A stretch of DNA of 41,987 nt, taken from Paenibacillaceae bacterium. Its GTDB lineage: Bacteria > Bacillota > Bacilli > Paenibacillales > CANHGK01. How positions within the stretch are numbered: the first letter of the stretch is position 1; every line of letters begins with the position of its first letter. Shown here one piece after another: positions 30,371 through 38,244 of the stretch. A program made the position numbers and the translations under genes. The notes beneath the pieces are model-generated. The model worked only from the letters and a program-made list of their open reading frames with translations. It ran no database searches and had not been told where the DNA came from. The DNA is taken from positions 1-41,987 of the forward strand of contig CANHGK010000020.1 in assembly GCA_947460235.1 (NCBI GenBank), given 5' to 3'.

Positions 30371-30733
30371 TTATGCACTTAGAACTTGAGTGATCACTTC
30401 GACGACTTTGTCCTCGACGATTGGTTTCACAATGTAGTGCTTTGCACCGCTTTTCAATGCCTCGAATACCATGTGACGTTGCTCTAATGCACTGATCATT
30501 ACAATACGTGCTTCAGGGAAAATTTCAATGATCCGCTTGACGCTTTCAATACCGTTCATGACAGGCATGTTGATGTCCATAGTAACTAAATCAGGCATAT
30601 GTGTAGCGTATGCAGCAAACGCCTCTTTACCGTTCGTTGCTTCACCAACAATTGTGTGGCCGGCTTCTGTGAGGATCGTTTTTAAATTTCTCCGCATGAT
30701 CATGGAATCGTCCACAATTAAAATTCGTGCCAT
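30371..30733 (-). CDS. Stand-alone CheY-type response regulator
   Basis: A 120-residue single-domain receiver. The acidic pair is D8-D9 (LIVDDS), the phospho-acceptor Asp53 (TMDINMPVMNG), the switch Ser81 (MISAL) and the conserved Lys103 (IVKPI). There is no output domain. Sequence is close to CheY of Firmicutes, which binds the flagellar switch, but no flagellar or other chemotaxis genes are in the window. It converges on the operon of two membrane kinases and is a natural candidate to take phosphate from the CheA-like ATPase; that pairing is inferred from proximity. GGAGGTG lies about 11 bases before ATG 30733. Confidence 0.88.
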   Translation of the reverse strand: MARILIVDDSMIMRRNLKTILTEAGHTIVGEATNGKEAFAAYATHMPDLVTMDINMPVMNGIESVKRIIEIFPEARIVMISALEQRHMVFEALKSGAKHYIVKPIVEDKVVEVITQVLSA

Positions 30734-30925
30734 GATTATACCAGCACCTCCGATGACGTGGTACGTTTATTTATAGTTCGTATTTCTGTATAACCATAAT
30801 TCTCTAAAGCCTTTGAAAATTCCTATACACTTTTTTAAAAAAACCAAATATTTTTTTGGAGAACATCTTTTTATTTATATTACCTGTAAATGAGTGGATA
30901 ATCAATTATAATGTCATTCTCTAAC

Positions 30926-30957
30926 TTGACATGAGTTAATCAATCCATCAGTATGCT
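30926..30957 (+). promoter_or_regulatory. Candidate promoter of the DedA operon
   Basis: A perfect TTGACA (30926-30931) is followed after 20 bases by TATGCT; that spacer is longer than normal. A separate TATAAT (30907-30912) nearby lacks a good -35 box. One of the two probably drives DedA, and the choice is open. The rest of the 248-base divergent gap is AT-rich with no other clear signal. Confidence 0.3.
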
Positions 30958-30981
30958 AATTGTAGAAAGGGGTTATTAAAC

Positions 30982-31608
30982 ATGGGACATTTTATTCTTC
31001 AAACATTAGAATGGTTTGGATCTTTTGGATATGCTGGAATCGTTATTGGTTTAGCTATTGAAGTCATTCCTAGTGAGATCGTTTTGGGATTTGCAGGGTA
31101 TTTGGTGCAAAATGGTGATCTGAACTATTGGTTGGCCGTACTAGCAGGTACGATTGGCGGTGTGGTCGCACAATTGATTTTATATGCGTTGGGTCGTTAC
31201 GGCGGCAGACCGTTCGTTGATCGATTTGGGAAGTATTTATTAATTAAACCGAAACATGTTGCACTTGCAGAAACATGGTTCCAGCGATATGGCAATGGTG
31301 TTGTATTTAGCGCACGTTTTATTCCTGTCGTTCGCCATGCAATATCAATTCCTGCGGGAATGGTAAAAATGAATGTGTGGAAATTTACGTTATATACGGC
31401 TGTCGCTGCAGTACCTTGGTCGATGTTTTTCATTTATATTGGAATGAAGCTCGGTCAAAATTGGTCGACGATTAAGGAACAGACGAAAATGTATACATTG
31501 CCAATCATTGCAGGTGCATTTTTGATTGGTATCATCTATATGCTTTTTGTTAGTCGATCAAAAAAGAAAAAACAAACTGGCTCTATGAATGTTGAGGTGG
31601 CGGAATGA
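30982..31608 (+). CDS. DedA family membrane protein
   Basis: A 208-residue integral membrane protein of the DedA (VTT/SNARE-associated) family. Typical marks are IEVIPSEIVLGFAGYL early on, GRYGG after the second hydrophobic block and ARFIPVVRHAISIPAGMVKM in the middle, with a lysine-rich cytoplasmic tail. DedA proteins in bacteria have been shown to move phosphatidylethanolamine or the undecaprenyl phosphate carrier back across the membrane; which lipid this one handles is not visible. GAAAGGGG precedes ATG 30982. It overlaps the next gene as ATGA, so translation is coupled. Confidence 0.92.
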   Translation: MGHFILQTLEWFGSFGYAGIVIGLAIEVIPSEIVLGFAGYLVQNGDLNYWLAVLAGTIGGVVAQLILYALGRYGGRPFVDRFGKYLLIKPKHVALAETWFQRYGNGVVFSARFIPVVRHAISIPAGMVKMNVWKFTLYTAVAAVPWSMFFIYIGMKLGQNWSTIKEQTKMYTLPIIAGAFLIGIIYMLFVSRSKKKKQTGSMNVEVAE

Positions 31609-32228
31609 TTCGGGTATTACAAATTCCGCTAGGCCCGATTGAAACAAATGCTTATATGGTTGCAAACGAAGAAACCAAGAAAGCGATTGTGATTGACCCA
31701 GGTATGCAACCAGCAGAGCTTCTTTTTGAACTTGAAGGGTATGAAGTAGAGGCTATTTTGTTAACGCACGCACATTTTGATCATATTGGCGGCGTTGATG
31801 AAGTGAAACAAAAGTACAATTGCCCGATTTACCTCCATCCGAATGAACATGATTGGCTAAACGATGCGAATAAAAATGGGTCGGCACGCTGGCCTCAAAT
31901 TGGGGCGCCGTTTACGACAACGCCGGCAGATATTTCGTTAAAGAATGGACAAATTCTAAACTTAATTGGCCAGTCTATTGAAGTTCGGCATACACCAGGG
32001 CATTCACCTGGCAGTGTAAGTTTCGTGATGGGTGATGTCGTATTTTGCGGTGATGCATTGTTCCATCGCGGCATTGGTCGTACGGATTTACCGGGAGGAA
32101 GCCAACAACAATTGATTCAAGCCATTCAGCAAAAGTTGATGACATTACCGCCAGATACAATTGCATATCCTGGGCACGGTCGGGAAACGACGATCGGCGA
32201 CGAGAAAAAGTATAATCCATATTTATAA
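31605..32228 (+). CDS. Metallo-beta-lactamase-fold hydrolase (glyoxalase II-like, YqgX type)
   Basis: A 207-residue MBL-fold protein. Metal ligands are in the H55-A-H57-F-D59-H60 motif (THAHFDHIGG), the HTPGHSPGS segment, the VVFCGDALF aspartate and the final AYPGHGRETTIG histidine, so the binuclear site is complete. Length and motif spacing fit the short YqgX/GloB-like group rather than full glyoxalase II, which has an extra C-terminal domain. It may hydrolyse a thioester; the substrate is unassigned. It overlaps DedA by four bases and is followed by an M24 peptidase 22 bases on. Confidence 0.92.
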   Translation: MIRVLQIPLGPIETNAYMVANEETKKAIVIDPGMQPAELLFELEGYEVEAILLTHAHFDHIGGVDEVKQKYNCPIYLHPNEHDWLNDANKNGSARWPQIGAPFTTTPADISLKNGQILNLIGQSIEVRHTPGHSPGSVSFVMGDVVFCGDALFHRGIGRTDLPGGSQQQLIQAIQQKLMTLPPDTIAYPGHGRETTIGDEKKYNPYL

Positions 32229-32250
32229 TTAGATGCAGGAGGGCCTGCTT

Positions 32251-33420
32251 ATGTCTATATACATCGATCGAATAAAAAAAATTCAACTCTGGATGCGCGG
32301 CGAATCCTTGAATGCTTTTGTGGTGACACATCACGTAGATCTGTATTACTTTTGCGGATCGATGCAGGCGGGTGTGTTGTGGATTCCCGTGAGCGGACAA
32401 GCGGTGTTTTATGTGCGCAAAAGTGTATTGCGCGCGAAGGAAGAAGCCAATTGTTTTGTGGAACCAATTTCTGCAGTGAAACCTGCATGGTCCGCGTGGA
32501 GAATGATTGAAACTGGTCGGCCCAAAATTGCGGTTACGTTCGATACCATAACGATGCAACAACTCCAACGGTTACAAAATTGGATGCCTGATTCAGAGTG
32601 GGTCGATGGTTCCATCGGTGTAAAGACGTTGCGCATGATTAAGTCTGATCACGAGGTAGAGGCGATTCGTGCCAACGCTGAATTATTGAATGCTGTGTTC
32701 CTCCAAGTTATTCAAACCGTGCAACCAGGAATGATGGATATTGAGATTTTGGCAAAATTAGAAGATGGATTACGCAGCGGCGGACATACTGGATTGCTCC
32801 GTGTGCGGGCTTCCAATTCAGAAATTGTGACTGGAACGGTCGGTTCAGGAGCAGCGATTGCAATCCCAAGTTCATTTGATGGTCCGGCAGGCGGTGAAGG
32901 GTTACATCCTTCATTTCCGAAAGGAGCAGGTCGGCATGTATGGGCGGAAAATGAGCCGCTGCTTGTGGATATCGGTTGCAGTTTGAATGGTTATGTAATT
33001 GATCAGACACGCACGATCATTTCCGGTCAAATGTCCTTTGAAATGAAACGTGCTTATGATATTGCAGAACAAATCTTGTTCGAAACCGAGGAATTACTCA
33101 AACCAGGTGCAATTCCCGAAGTGCTATATCAACGAGCACTATTACGTGCGTCGGAAGCTGGGTTTGAAAATCACTTTATGGGGTTTGCAGCAGATCAAGC
33201 GAAATTTCTTGGTCACGGTATCGGTTTGGAGATTGATGAATGGCCAGTACTAGCGAAGGGTTTCAAAGATCCGCTCCAAGCTGGGATGGTCATTGCGATC
33301 GAACCGAAGTTTACGTTTCCGGGACTAGGAGTTGTCGGTATCGAGGATACGTATTTGATTACTGAGGATGGGTTTGAAAGACTTACAGTCACACCACAAA
33401 AATTATTTATTGTGAAGTGA
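32251..33420 (+). CDS. M24 family metallopeptidase (Xaa-Pro peptidase-like)
   Basis: A 389-residue creatinase-fold peptidase. Residues about 1-130 form the creatinase N-terminal domain (ITMQQLQRLQNWM, DGSIGVKTLRMIKSDHEVEAI). The catalytic domain has all five metal ligands: the two Asp of LVDIGCSLNGYVIDQTRT, His in LGHGIGLEIDE, Glu in VIAIEPKF and Glu in GIEDTYLI. It should cleave the residue before proline in peptides or be a related Xaa-Pro enzyme. AGGAGGG at 32237-32243 fixes ATG 32251; ATG 32233 in the same frame overlaps that site. It ends the DedA operon; no clear terminator was seen after it. Confidence 0.9.
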   Translation: MSIYIDRIKKIQLWMRGESLNAFVVTHHVDLYYFCGSMQAGVLWIPVSGQAVFYVRKSVLRAKEEANCFVEPISAVKPAWSAWRMIETGRPKIAVTFDTITMQQLQRLQNWMPDSEWVDGSIGVKTLRMIKSDHEVEAIRANAELLNAVFLQVIQTVQPGMMDIEILAKLEDGLRSGGHTGLLRVRASNSEIVTGTVGSGAAIAIPSSFDGPAGGEGLHPSFPKGAGRHVWAENEPLLVDIGCSLNGYVIDQTRTIISGQMSFEMKRAYDIAEQILFETEELLKPGAIPEVLYQRALLRASEAGFENHFMGFAADQAKFLGHGIGLEIDEWPVLAKGFKDPLQAGMVIAIEPKFTFPGLGVVGIEDTYLITEDGFERLTVTPQKLFIVK

Positions 33421-33450
33421 TTGGACAGTAACATACATTTTTAGTAGGAT
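33421..33450 (+). promoter_or_regulatory. Weak candidate promoter ahead of the gatCAB region
   Basis: TTGGAC (33421-33426), 18-base spacer, TAGGAT (33445-33450), directly after the M24 peptidase stop and 61 bases before the next gene. Both boxes are imperfect; the 90-base gap is AT-rich and holds no obvious terminator, so read-through from upstream is also possible. Confidence 0.3.
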
Positions 33451-33510
33451 AAAAAAATAGATCGGTTTTATAAAATTTTGGTTTTAATGGTTTGATGGGA
33501 GGGGTCCGGG

Positions 33511-33891
33511 ATGTCTTTCAAACTCGGTCAACGTGTCATTATTATCTTTGATACATTGGAGCAACATTTACCCGTAGGTGAGTATGCTTTCGTGATTGCT
33601 TTTGAACGCAATGCGGATACTGTCTTTGATTATGTTGTGCGAATTCCGAAGTTGAATCGCAATGTAGGCGTAACGAAGCATGATATCGAAACAGAAGATT
33701 ACATCTTCAAGATGGAAGCAGAACGGGTTATTGAAGATGCACTGATTGATTTTGCATTGGTTACTAAGAATAAATCATTGTTCTGTCATGTTGTTGGCTT
33801 GGAGGAGGAGTTTGCCGAACAAGTCGTAACGCCAGAGCAGATGAGTCAGGAAGAATTTATTCGGCAAGTTAATTTGAAAGCGTGGATCTAA
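33511..33891 (+). CDS. Small protein of unknown function upstream of gatC
   Basis: I do not recognise this 126-residue protein. It is soluble-looking, acidic and without a signal peptide or membrane segment. The N-terminal half is beta-rich (KLGQRVIIIFDTLEQHLPVG, YVVRIPKLNRNVGVTKHDIE) and resembles a small barrel; the C-terminal half is charged and helical and contains one cysteine (LFCHVVG). A strong GGGAGGGG site precedes ATG 33511, which supports a real gene. A hairpin terminator separates it from gatC, 55 bases on. It may be a conserved local partner of the gene cluster, but no function is claimed. Confidence 0.75.
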   Translation: MSFKLGQRVIIIFDTLEQHLPVGEYAFVIAFERNADTVFDYVVRIPKLNRNVGVTKHDIETEDYIFKMEAERVIEDALIDFALVTKNKSLFCHVVGLEEEFAEQVVTPEQMSQEEFIRQVNLKAWI

Positions 33892-33893
33892 TT

Positions 33894-33920
33894 GCCGAGG
33901 GGGGATCTCCCTCGGTTTTT
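33894..33920 (+). terminator. Terminator or attenuator between the small gene and gatC
   Basis: Stem CCGAGGG/CCCTCGG with loop GGGATCT, followed by TTTTT, right after the stop at 33891 and 27 bases before gatC. No separate promoter is clear between it and gatC, so it may only dampen read-through. Confidence 0.75.
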
Positions 33921-33946
33921 AAATGATGGAATGGAGGCAGGAAATT

Positions 33947-34249
33947 ATGAGTATTACACTTGGAAATGTTGAACACGTTGCCAAATTGGCAAAACTGCAA
34001 TTATCGCATGAAGACAAAGAAAATATGGTCGAACAGCTTAATAACATTTTGGCGTTTGCGGACGCATTAAGTACGGTAGAAACTGATCACGTTGCTCCAA
34101 CGAGTCATGTACTGCCCATTTCGAATGTTATGCGTGCAGACGCACCAAAAGAGTCAGTTTCATTACAACTTGCATTGCAAAATGCGCCAGATGCGGATGA
34201 AGGTCAATTCCGTGTTCCGGCAGTTTTGGATACAGGATCGGAGGCGTAA
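33947..34249 (+). CDS. gatC: Asp-tRNA(Asn)/Glu-tRNA(Gln) amidotransferase subunit C
   Basis: A 100-residue GatC that wraps around and stabilises the GatA-GatB interface. Typical text: [16 protein letters not shown], the [18 protein letters not shown] block and the late [13 protein letters not shown] and [10 protein letters not shown] segments. GGAGG at 33933-33937 fixes ATG 33947; ATG 33923 in the same frame is part of the terminator tail. It is two bases from gatA. Confidence 0.95.
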   Translation: MSITLGNVEHVAKLAKLQLSHEDKENMVEQLNNILAFADALSTVETDHVAPTSHVLPISNVMRADAPKESVSLQLALQNAPDADEGQFRVPAVLDTGSEA

Positions 34250-34251
34250 TC

Positions 34252-35739
34252 GTGAGTCTGTTAAAACAATCCATTCTGAGTATTAATAAAAAATTAGCTG
34301 CTCGTGAAGTGTCTGCCGTTGAACTTGTTAACGCTTCGTATGATCGAATTGCATCTACGGACAGTCAGGTACAGGCGTTTTTGACGTTAACAAAAGAACA
34401 AGCTACTGCTCGCGCGACGATTTTGGATGCAGTATTGTCGGGCGGGGAAGGCAATGCTGTGCTTGCGGCGAATCCTTTGTTCGGGATTCCAATGGGCATT
34501 AAAGATAATATTGTAACCAAGGGCGTGCGTACAACTTGTGCGAGTAAGTTTTTAGAAAATTATACTGCCATATATGATGCGACAGTCATCTCGAAATTGA
34601 ATGCTTCAAATGCCGTGATGGTTGGAAAATTAAACATGGATGAGTTCGCAATGGGCAGTTCAAATGAGAACTCTGCCTTTTTTCCGACCCGCAACCCATG
34701 GGATCTAACGGCTGTTCCGGGAGGGTCGAGCGGGGCTTCGGCTGCTTCCGTAGCGGCGGGTCAAGTTTCATTTTCATTGGGTTCAGATACTGGAGGATCG
34801 ATTCGTCAACCGGCATCCTATTGCGGCGTCGTTGGCGTGAAACCGACGTATGGTCGTGTTTCACGATATGGTCTTGTTGCGTTTGCCTCGTCGCTTGACC
34901 AAATTGGGCCGCTTACCAATTCCGTAGAAGATGCTGCGGTCGTACTAGAATCGATTTGTGGACATGACGCAATGGATTCAACATCTGCAGAAGTTAGTAC
35001 ACCACGCTTTCGTGATGCATTAACCGGAGATATTAAAGGACTAAAAATTGGTGTTGTTTCCGAGTGGATCGGTCATGGTGTTGAAGTTGGTGTGCGTGAC
35101 GCGATTAATACTGCGTTAAAAGAGTTGGAAGCGGCGGGCGCGATTGTTGAGGAAGTTCATTTGCCTCATAGCGAACATGTTTTAGGTACCTATTATTTGT
35201 TGGCTTCTTCAGAAGCTTCTTCGAACTTAGCTCGTTTTGATGGCGTGCGCTATGGTGTGCGTGCACAAGGCGTAAAAGATTTGAATGAGTTATATGTGCG
35301 TTCGCGAAGTGAAGGATTTGGCCCAGAAGTTCAGCGAAGAATTATGCTTGGAACGTATGCGCTGAGTACTGGTTATTATGATGCGTACTATTTAAAAGCA
35401 CAAAAAGTTCGTACGTTAATCAAACAGGATTTTGATCGATTATTTGAAACGTATGATTTGATTGTTGGACCGACAGCGCCGACGGTTGCATTTTCGTTGG
35501 GTGCACAATTTGAAGATCCCAAAACGATGTATTTGAATGATATTTGCACCATTCCAGTGAACCTTGCAGGATTACCAGCGATTAGCTTACCATGTGGATT
35601 TTCGAAAGAGATGCCTGTTGGTTTGCAAATGATCGCTAAACCGTTCGACGAAGCGACAATGCTGCGTGCGGCGCATGCATATGAACAACGGACTACGCAC
35701 CATAATGTTCTGCCTGCATGGAAAGGAGGCAACGTGTAA
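34252..35739 (+). CDS. gatA: Asp-tRNA(Asn)/Glu-tRNA(Gln) amidotransferase subunit A
   Basis: Amidase-signature subunit releasing ammonia from glutamine for the amidation of Glu-tRNA(Gln) or Asp-tRNA(Asn). The 495-residue protein has the Ser-Ser-Lys triad Lys84 ([10 protein letters not shown]), cis-Ser159 ([11 protein letters not shown]) and Ser183 ([12 protein letters not shown]). It starts at GTG 34252 after CGGAGG. Its stop overlaps the gatB start as TAATG, so gatC-A-B is translated as a unit. Organisms with this complex usually lack glutaminyl-tRNA synthetase. Confidence 0.97.
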   Translation: MSLLKQSILSINKKLAAREVSAVELVNASYDRIASTDSQVQAFLTLTKEQATARATILDAVLSGGEGNAVLAANPLFGIPMGIKDNIVTKGVRTTCASKFLENYTAIYDATVISKLNASNAVMVGKLNMDEFAMGSSNENSAFFPTRNPWDLTAVPGGSSGASAASVAAGQVSFSLGSDTGGSIRQPASYCGVVGVKPTYGRVSRYGLVAFASSLDQIGPLTNSVEDAAVVLESICGHDAMDSTSAEVSTPRFRDALTGDIKGLKIGVVSEWIGHGVEVGVRDAINTALKELEAAGAIVEEVHLPHSEHVLGTYYLLASSEASSNLARFDGVRYGVRAQGVKDLNELYVRSRSEGFGPEVQRRIMLGTYALSTGYYDAYYLKAQKVRTLIKQDFDRLFETYDLIVGPTAPTVAFSLGAQFEDPKTMYLNDICTIPVNLAGLPAISLPCGFSKEMPVGLQMIAKPFDEATMLRAAHAYEQRTTHHNVLPAWKGGNV

Positions 35740-37193
35740 TGAGTGAGACATTGACACAAAAACCGTTTGAGACCGTTGTCGGACTAGAAGTTCACGTTGA
35801 ATTGCATACGAAGACAAAAATTTTCTGTGGCTGCTCGACTTCATTTGGGGCACCGGCTAATACAAATACATGTCCAATCTGTCTCGGTCATCCAGGTGTG
35901 CTCCCAGTCCTAAACAAACAAGCGTTGGAATATGCGATGAAAGCGGCGATTGCCCTGAACTGCGAAATTGGTTCAATCAGCAAATTTGACCGTAAAAACT
36001 ACTTCTATCCGGATTCACCGAAAGCGTACCAAATCTCTCAATACGATCAACCGGTCGGCTTGAATGGTTGGATCGATATCGAAGTAAATGGTGCGACAAA
36101 ACGCATCGGTATCACACGGATTCACCTAGAAGAAGATGCGGGGAAACTCACGCACGAATCGAGTGGGTTTTCATCATTAGTGGATTTTAACCGTGTAGGT
36201 ACACCGCTTATCGAAATCGTTTCGGAGCCGGAATTGCGGTCCCCCGAAGAAGCAAAACTATATTTAGAAAAGTTACGTTCAATTCTACTGTATTGCGATG
36301 TGTCCGACGTAAAAATGGAGGAAGGCTCGCTTCGTTGTGACGCTAACATTAGCTTGCGTCCGTGGGGACAAGAAAAGTTGGGAACACGGACCGAGTTAAA
36401 AAACATGAATTCGTTCCGCGGTGTTCAACGTGGATTGGAGTATGAAGAGTGGCGGCAAGCGGATGTATTACTTTCTGGCGGCAAAATCGTTCAAGAAACA
36501 CTTCGTTGGGATGATGCAAAAGGCATCACCATTTCTATGCGAAGCAAGGAAGAGGCACATGATTATCGATATTTCCCCGACCCAGATTTGGTGACAATCC
36601 ATATCGACCAAGCGTGGAAAGAACGTGTTCAAGCCTCAATCCCTGAGTTGCCGGATGCTCGCAAAGCCCGTTATCAATCTCAATATGAATTATCTCCCTA
36701 TGATGCGGATGTATTAACCTCCACAATGATCCTTGCAGACTTTTTTGAAGAAAGTTTGAAACATACCAAGGATTCTAAATCTGCGGCAAACTGGATTATG
36801 GGGGATTTACTCGGATATTTGAATCAACACGGCAAAGAATTAACCGATATATCGCTTACTGGCGCAATGCTTGGTGAAATGATTGGCTTAATCGAAAACG
36901 GTACAATTAGTTCGAAGATCGCGAAAACCGTCTTCAAATCAATGATTGAGAGTGGTAAACCGCCGAAAACGATCGTTGAAGAACAAGGTCTTGTTCAAAT
37001 TAGCGACGAAGGTGCAATAAAAGCAGTCGTTGAAAAAATTGTCGCAGCAAATCCACAGTCGGTCGCTGATTTCAAAGCAGGGAAAGACCGTGCCATTGGC
37101 TTCCTTGTCGGGCAAGTGATGAAGGAAACAAAAGGGAAGGCGAATCCAGGGCTCGTCAATCAACTTATTGCAGATGCGCTCACAAATTCTTAA
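35739..37193 (+). CDS. gatB: Asp-tRNA(Asn)/Glu-tRNA(Gln) amidotransferase subunit B
   Basis: Kinase-like subunit that activates the tRNA-bound Glu/Asp and receives ammonia from GatA. The 484 residues open with [20 protein letters not shown] and have the CGCSTSFG...CPICLGHPG cysteine-rich zinc region, [32 protein letters not shown] and [16 protein letters not shown], with a YqeY-type tail domain. AAAGGAGG at 35722-35729 fixes ATG 35739; the ATG at 35718 in the same frame precedes that site. No terminator follows before the next gene, 16 bases on. Confidence 0.97.
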   Translation: MSETLTQKPFETVVGLEVHVELHTKTKIFCGCSTSFGAPANTNTCPICLGHPGVLPVLNKQALEYAMKAAIALNCEIGSISKFDRKNYFYPDSPKAYQISQYDQPVGLNGWIDIEVNGATKRIGITRIHLEEDAGKLTHESSGFSSLVDFNRVGTPLIEIVSEPELRSPEEAKLYLEKLRSILLYCDVSDVKMEEGSLRCDANISLRPWGQEKLGTRTELKNMNSFRGVQRGLEYEEWRQADVLLSGGKIVQETLRWDDAKGITISMRSKEEAHDYRYFPDPDLVTIHIDQAWKERVQASIPELPDARKARYQSQYELSPYDADVLTSTMILADFFEESLKHTKDSKSAANWIMGDLLGYLNQHGKELTDISLTGAMLGEMIGLIENGTISSKIAKTVFKSMIESGKPPKTIVEEQGLVQISDEGAIKAVVEKIVAANPQSVADFKAGKDRAIGFLVGQVMKETKGKANPGLVNQLIADALTNS

Positions 37194-37209
37194 CTACAAA
37201 GGTGAAAAT

Positions 37210-38226
37210 ATGATGAAAAAAGTTAAGTTTCTCAGTATGTTGTCGAGTATCACCTTTGTAATTGCTACAATGTGCATTCCGTTTTCTGTTTTTGCAGCAG
37301 ATGTTTCAACACAAGACAAATCGGTTTTGGCAAAAATGGATATTCAAAATGCCGGGTTTGAAGAAATCTCTTCAGATACGGTCAAAGAACCATTATTAAA
37401 TTGGACATATGATTTTTATTACAAAGATGATAAGTACAGTACGCTGACGGTGGACAAGAATGAACATCATTCCGGTAAAAATAGCGTTCGATTGGATAGT
37501 ATACAACCAAACGATGCACGTATGTTCCAAGAGTTTACTGCTGAACCAGACTCGTTATATCGCTTAACTGCGTGGGTAAAAACAAAAAACATCGGAACAG
37601 CTCAAATTGGTGCAAACTTATCGGTTCGAGATATTCCATTTACTCCATCCGATCTTAAAGGAAATACCACGGAATGGAAGAAACTTACGACGTATATCAT
37701 GACTGGAAAAGACATTCATTCCATCAAAATGTCATTTGGTATCGGTGGTTACGGAAGTTTGAATACTGGAACTGCATGGTTTGATGATATTGTTGCAGAA
37801 AAAGTCGATCAAATGCCTGCGGATGGGCCATTTATTAGTTTGAACCCACCACAAGTAGATGGCATCGCGAATGGACAATCCCAAGATGGTTCAGCTGAAT
37901 CCACATCTCAACCGAATACGACAATGATTTATGCGATCACATTTATCGTGATGGCCGGACTTGTTTTCCTCGTTTATCGAATGTCAGTCAAAGGTGAACA
38001 AAAAGTTGTGGATAATAACGGAGAATTGAACGAAGAACTGATAGTACCTGATGAGGCAATTGTTCCAGAGAAAATTGTTCCAGAGAAAATTGAAGTTCCA
38101 GCTAAATCTACTGTTCCAGTCAAATCTTCTACATCGGATAAAATAAAATCACAGGTAAAAACAGGTGAATCAACGAACGTAATTAAAAAAAATGCGAAGA
38201 AAGAATTTTATCAAGAAGAAAATTGA
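37210..38226 (+). CDS. Exported, membrane-anchored jelly-roll protein
   Basis: A 338-residue protein of unassigned function. Residues 1-29 form a signal peptide ending in FAADV. A jelly-roll domain of CBM4/9-like appearance spans about 40-200 (NAGFEEIS, HHSGKNSVRLDSI, YRLTAWVKTKNI, TAWFDDI); it is related in pattern to the paired domains of the 1379-residue surface protein. A Ser/Gln-rich spacer leads to one membrane helix (about 237-258) and a basic cytoplasmic tail with the short repeat PEKI-VPEKI and many Lys/Ser. ATG 37210 follows AAAGGTG. It is tied to the next gene (19 bases to the ATG) and follows gatB without a terminator. A role in binding surface glycan is plausible only. Confidence 0.75.
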   Translation: MMKKVKFLSMLSSITFVIATMCIPFSVFAADVSTQDKSVLAKMDIQNAGFEEISSDTVKEPLLNWTYDFYYKDDKYSTLTVDKNEHHSGKNSVRLDSIQPNDARMFQEFTAEPDSLYRLTAWVKTKNIGTAQIGANLSVRDIPFTPSDLKGNTTEWKKLTTYIMTGKDIHSIKMSFGIGGYGSLNTGTAWFDDIVAEKVDQMPADGPFISLNPPQVDGIANGQSQDGSAESTSQPNTTMIYAITFIVMAGLVFLVYRMSVKGEQKVVDNNGELNEELIVPDEAIVPEKIVPEKIEVPAKSTVPVKSSTSDKIKSQVKTGESTNVIKKNAKKEFYQEEN

Positions 38227-38244
38227 TTGCGAGGGATTAGTAAA

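Noticed and set aside
27392-30733. A complete chemotaxis cluster
   Set aside because: No methyl-accepting protein, CheW, CheB, CheR or flagellar gene is present; only the ATPase and the CheY-type receiver resemble chemotaxis parts.
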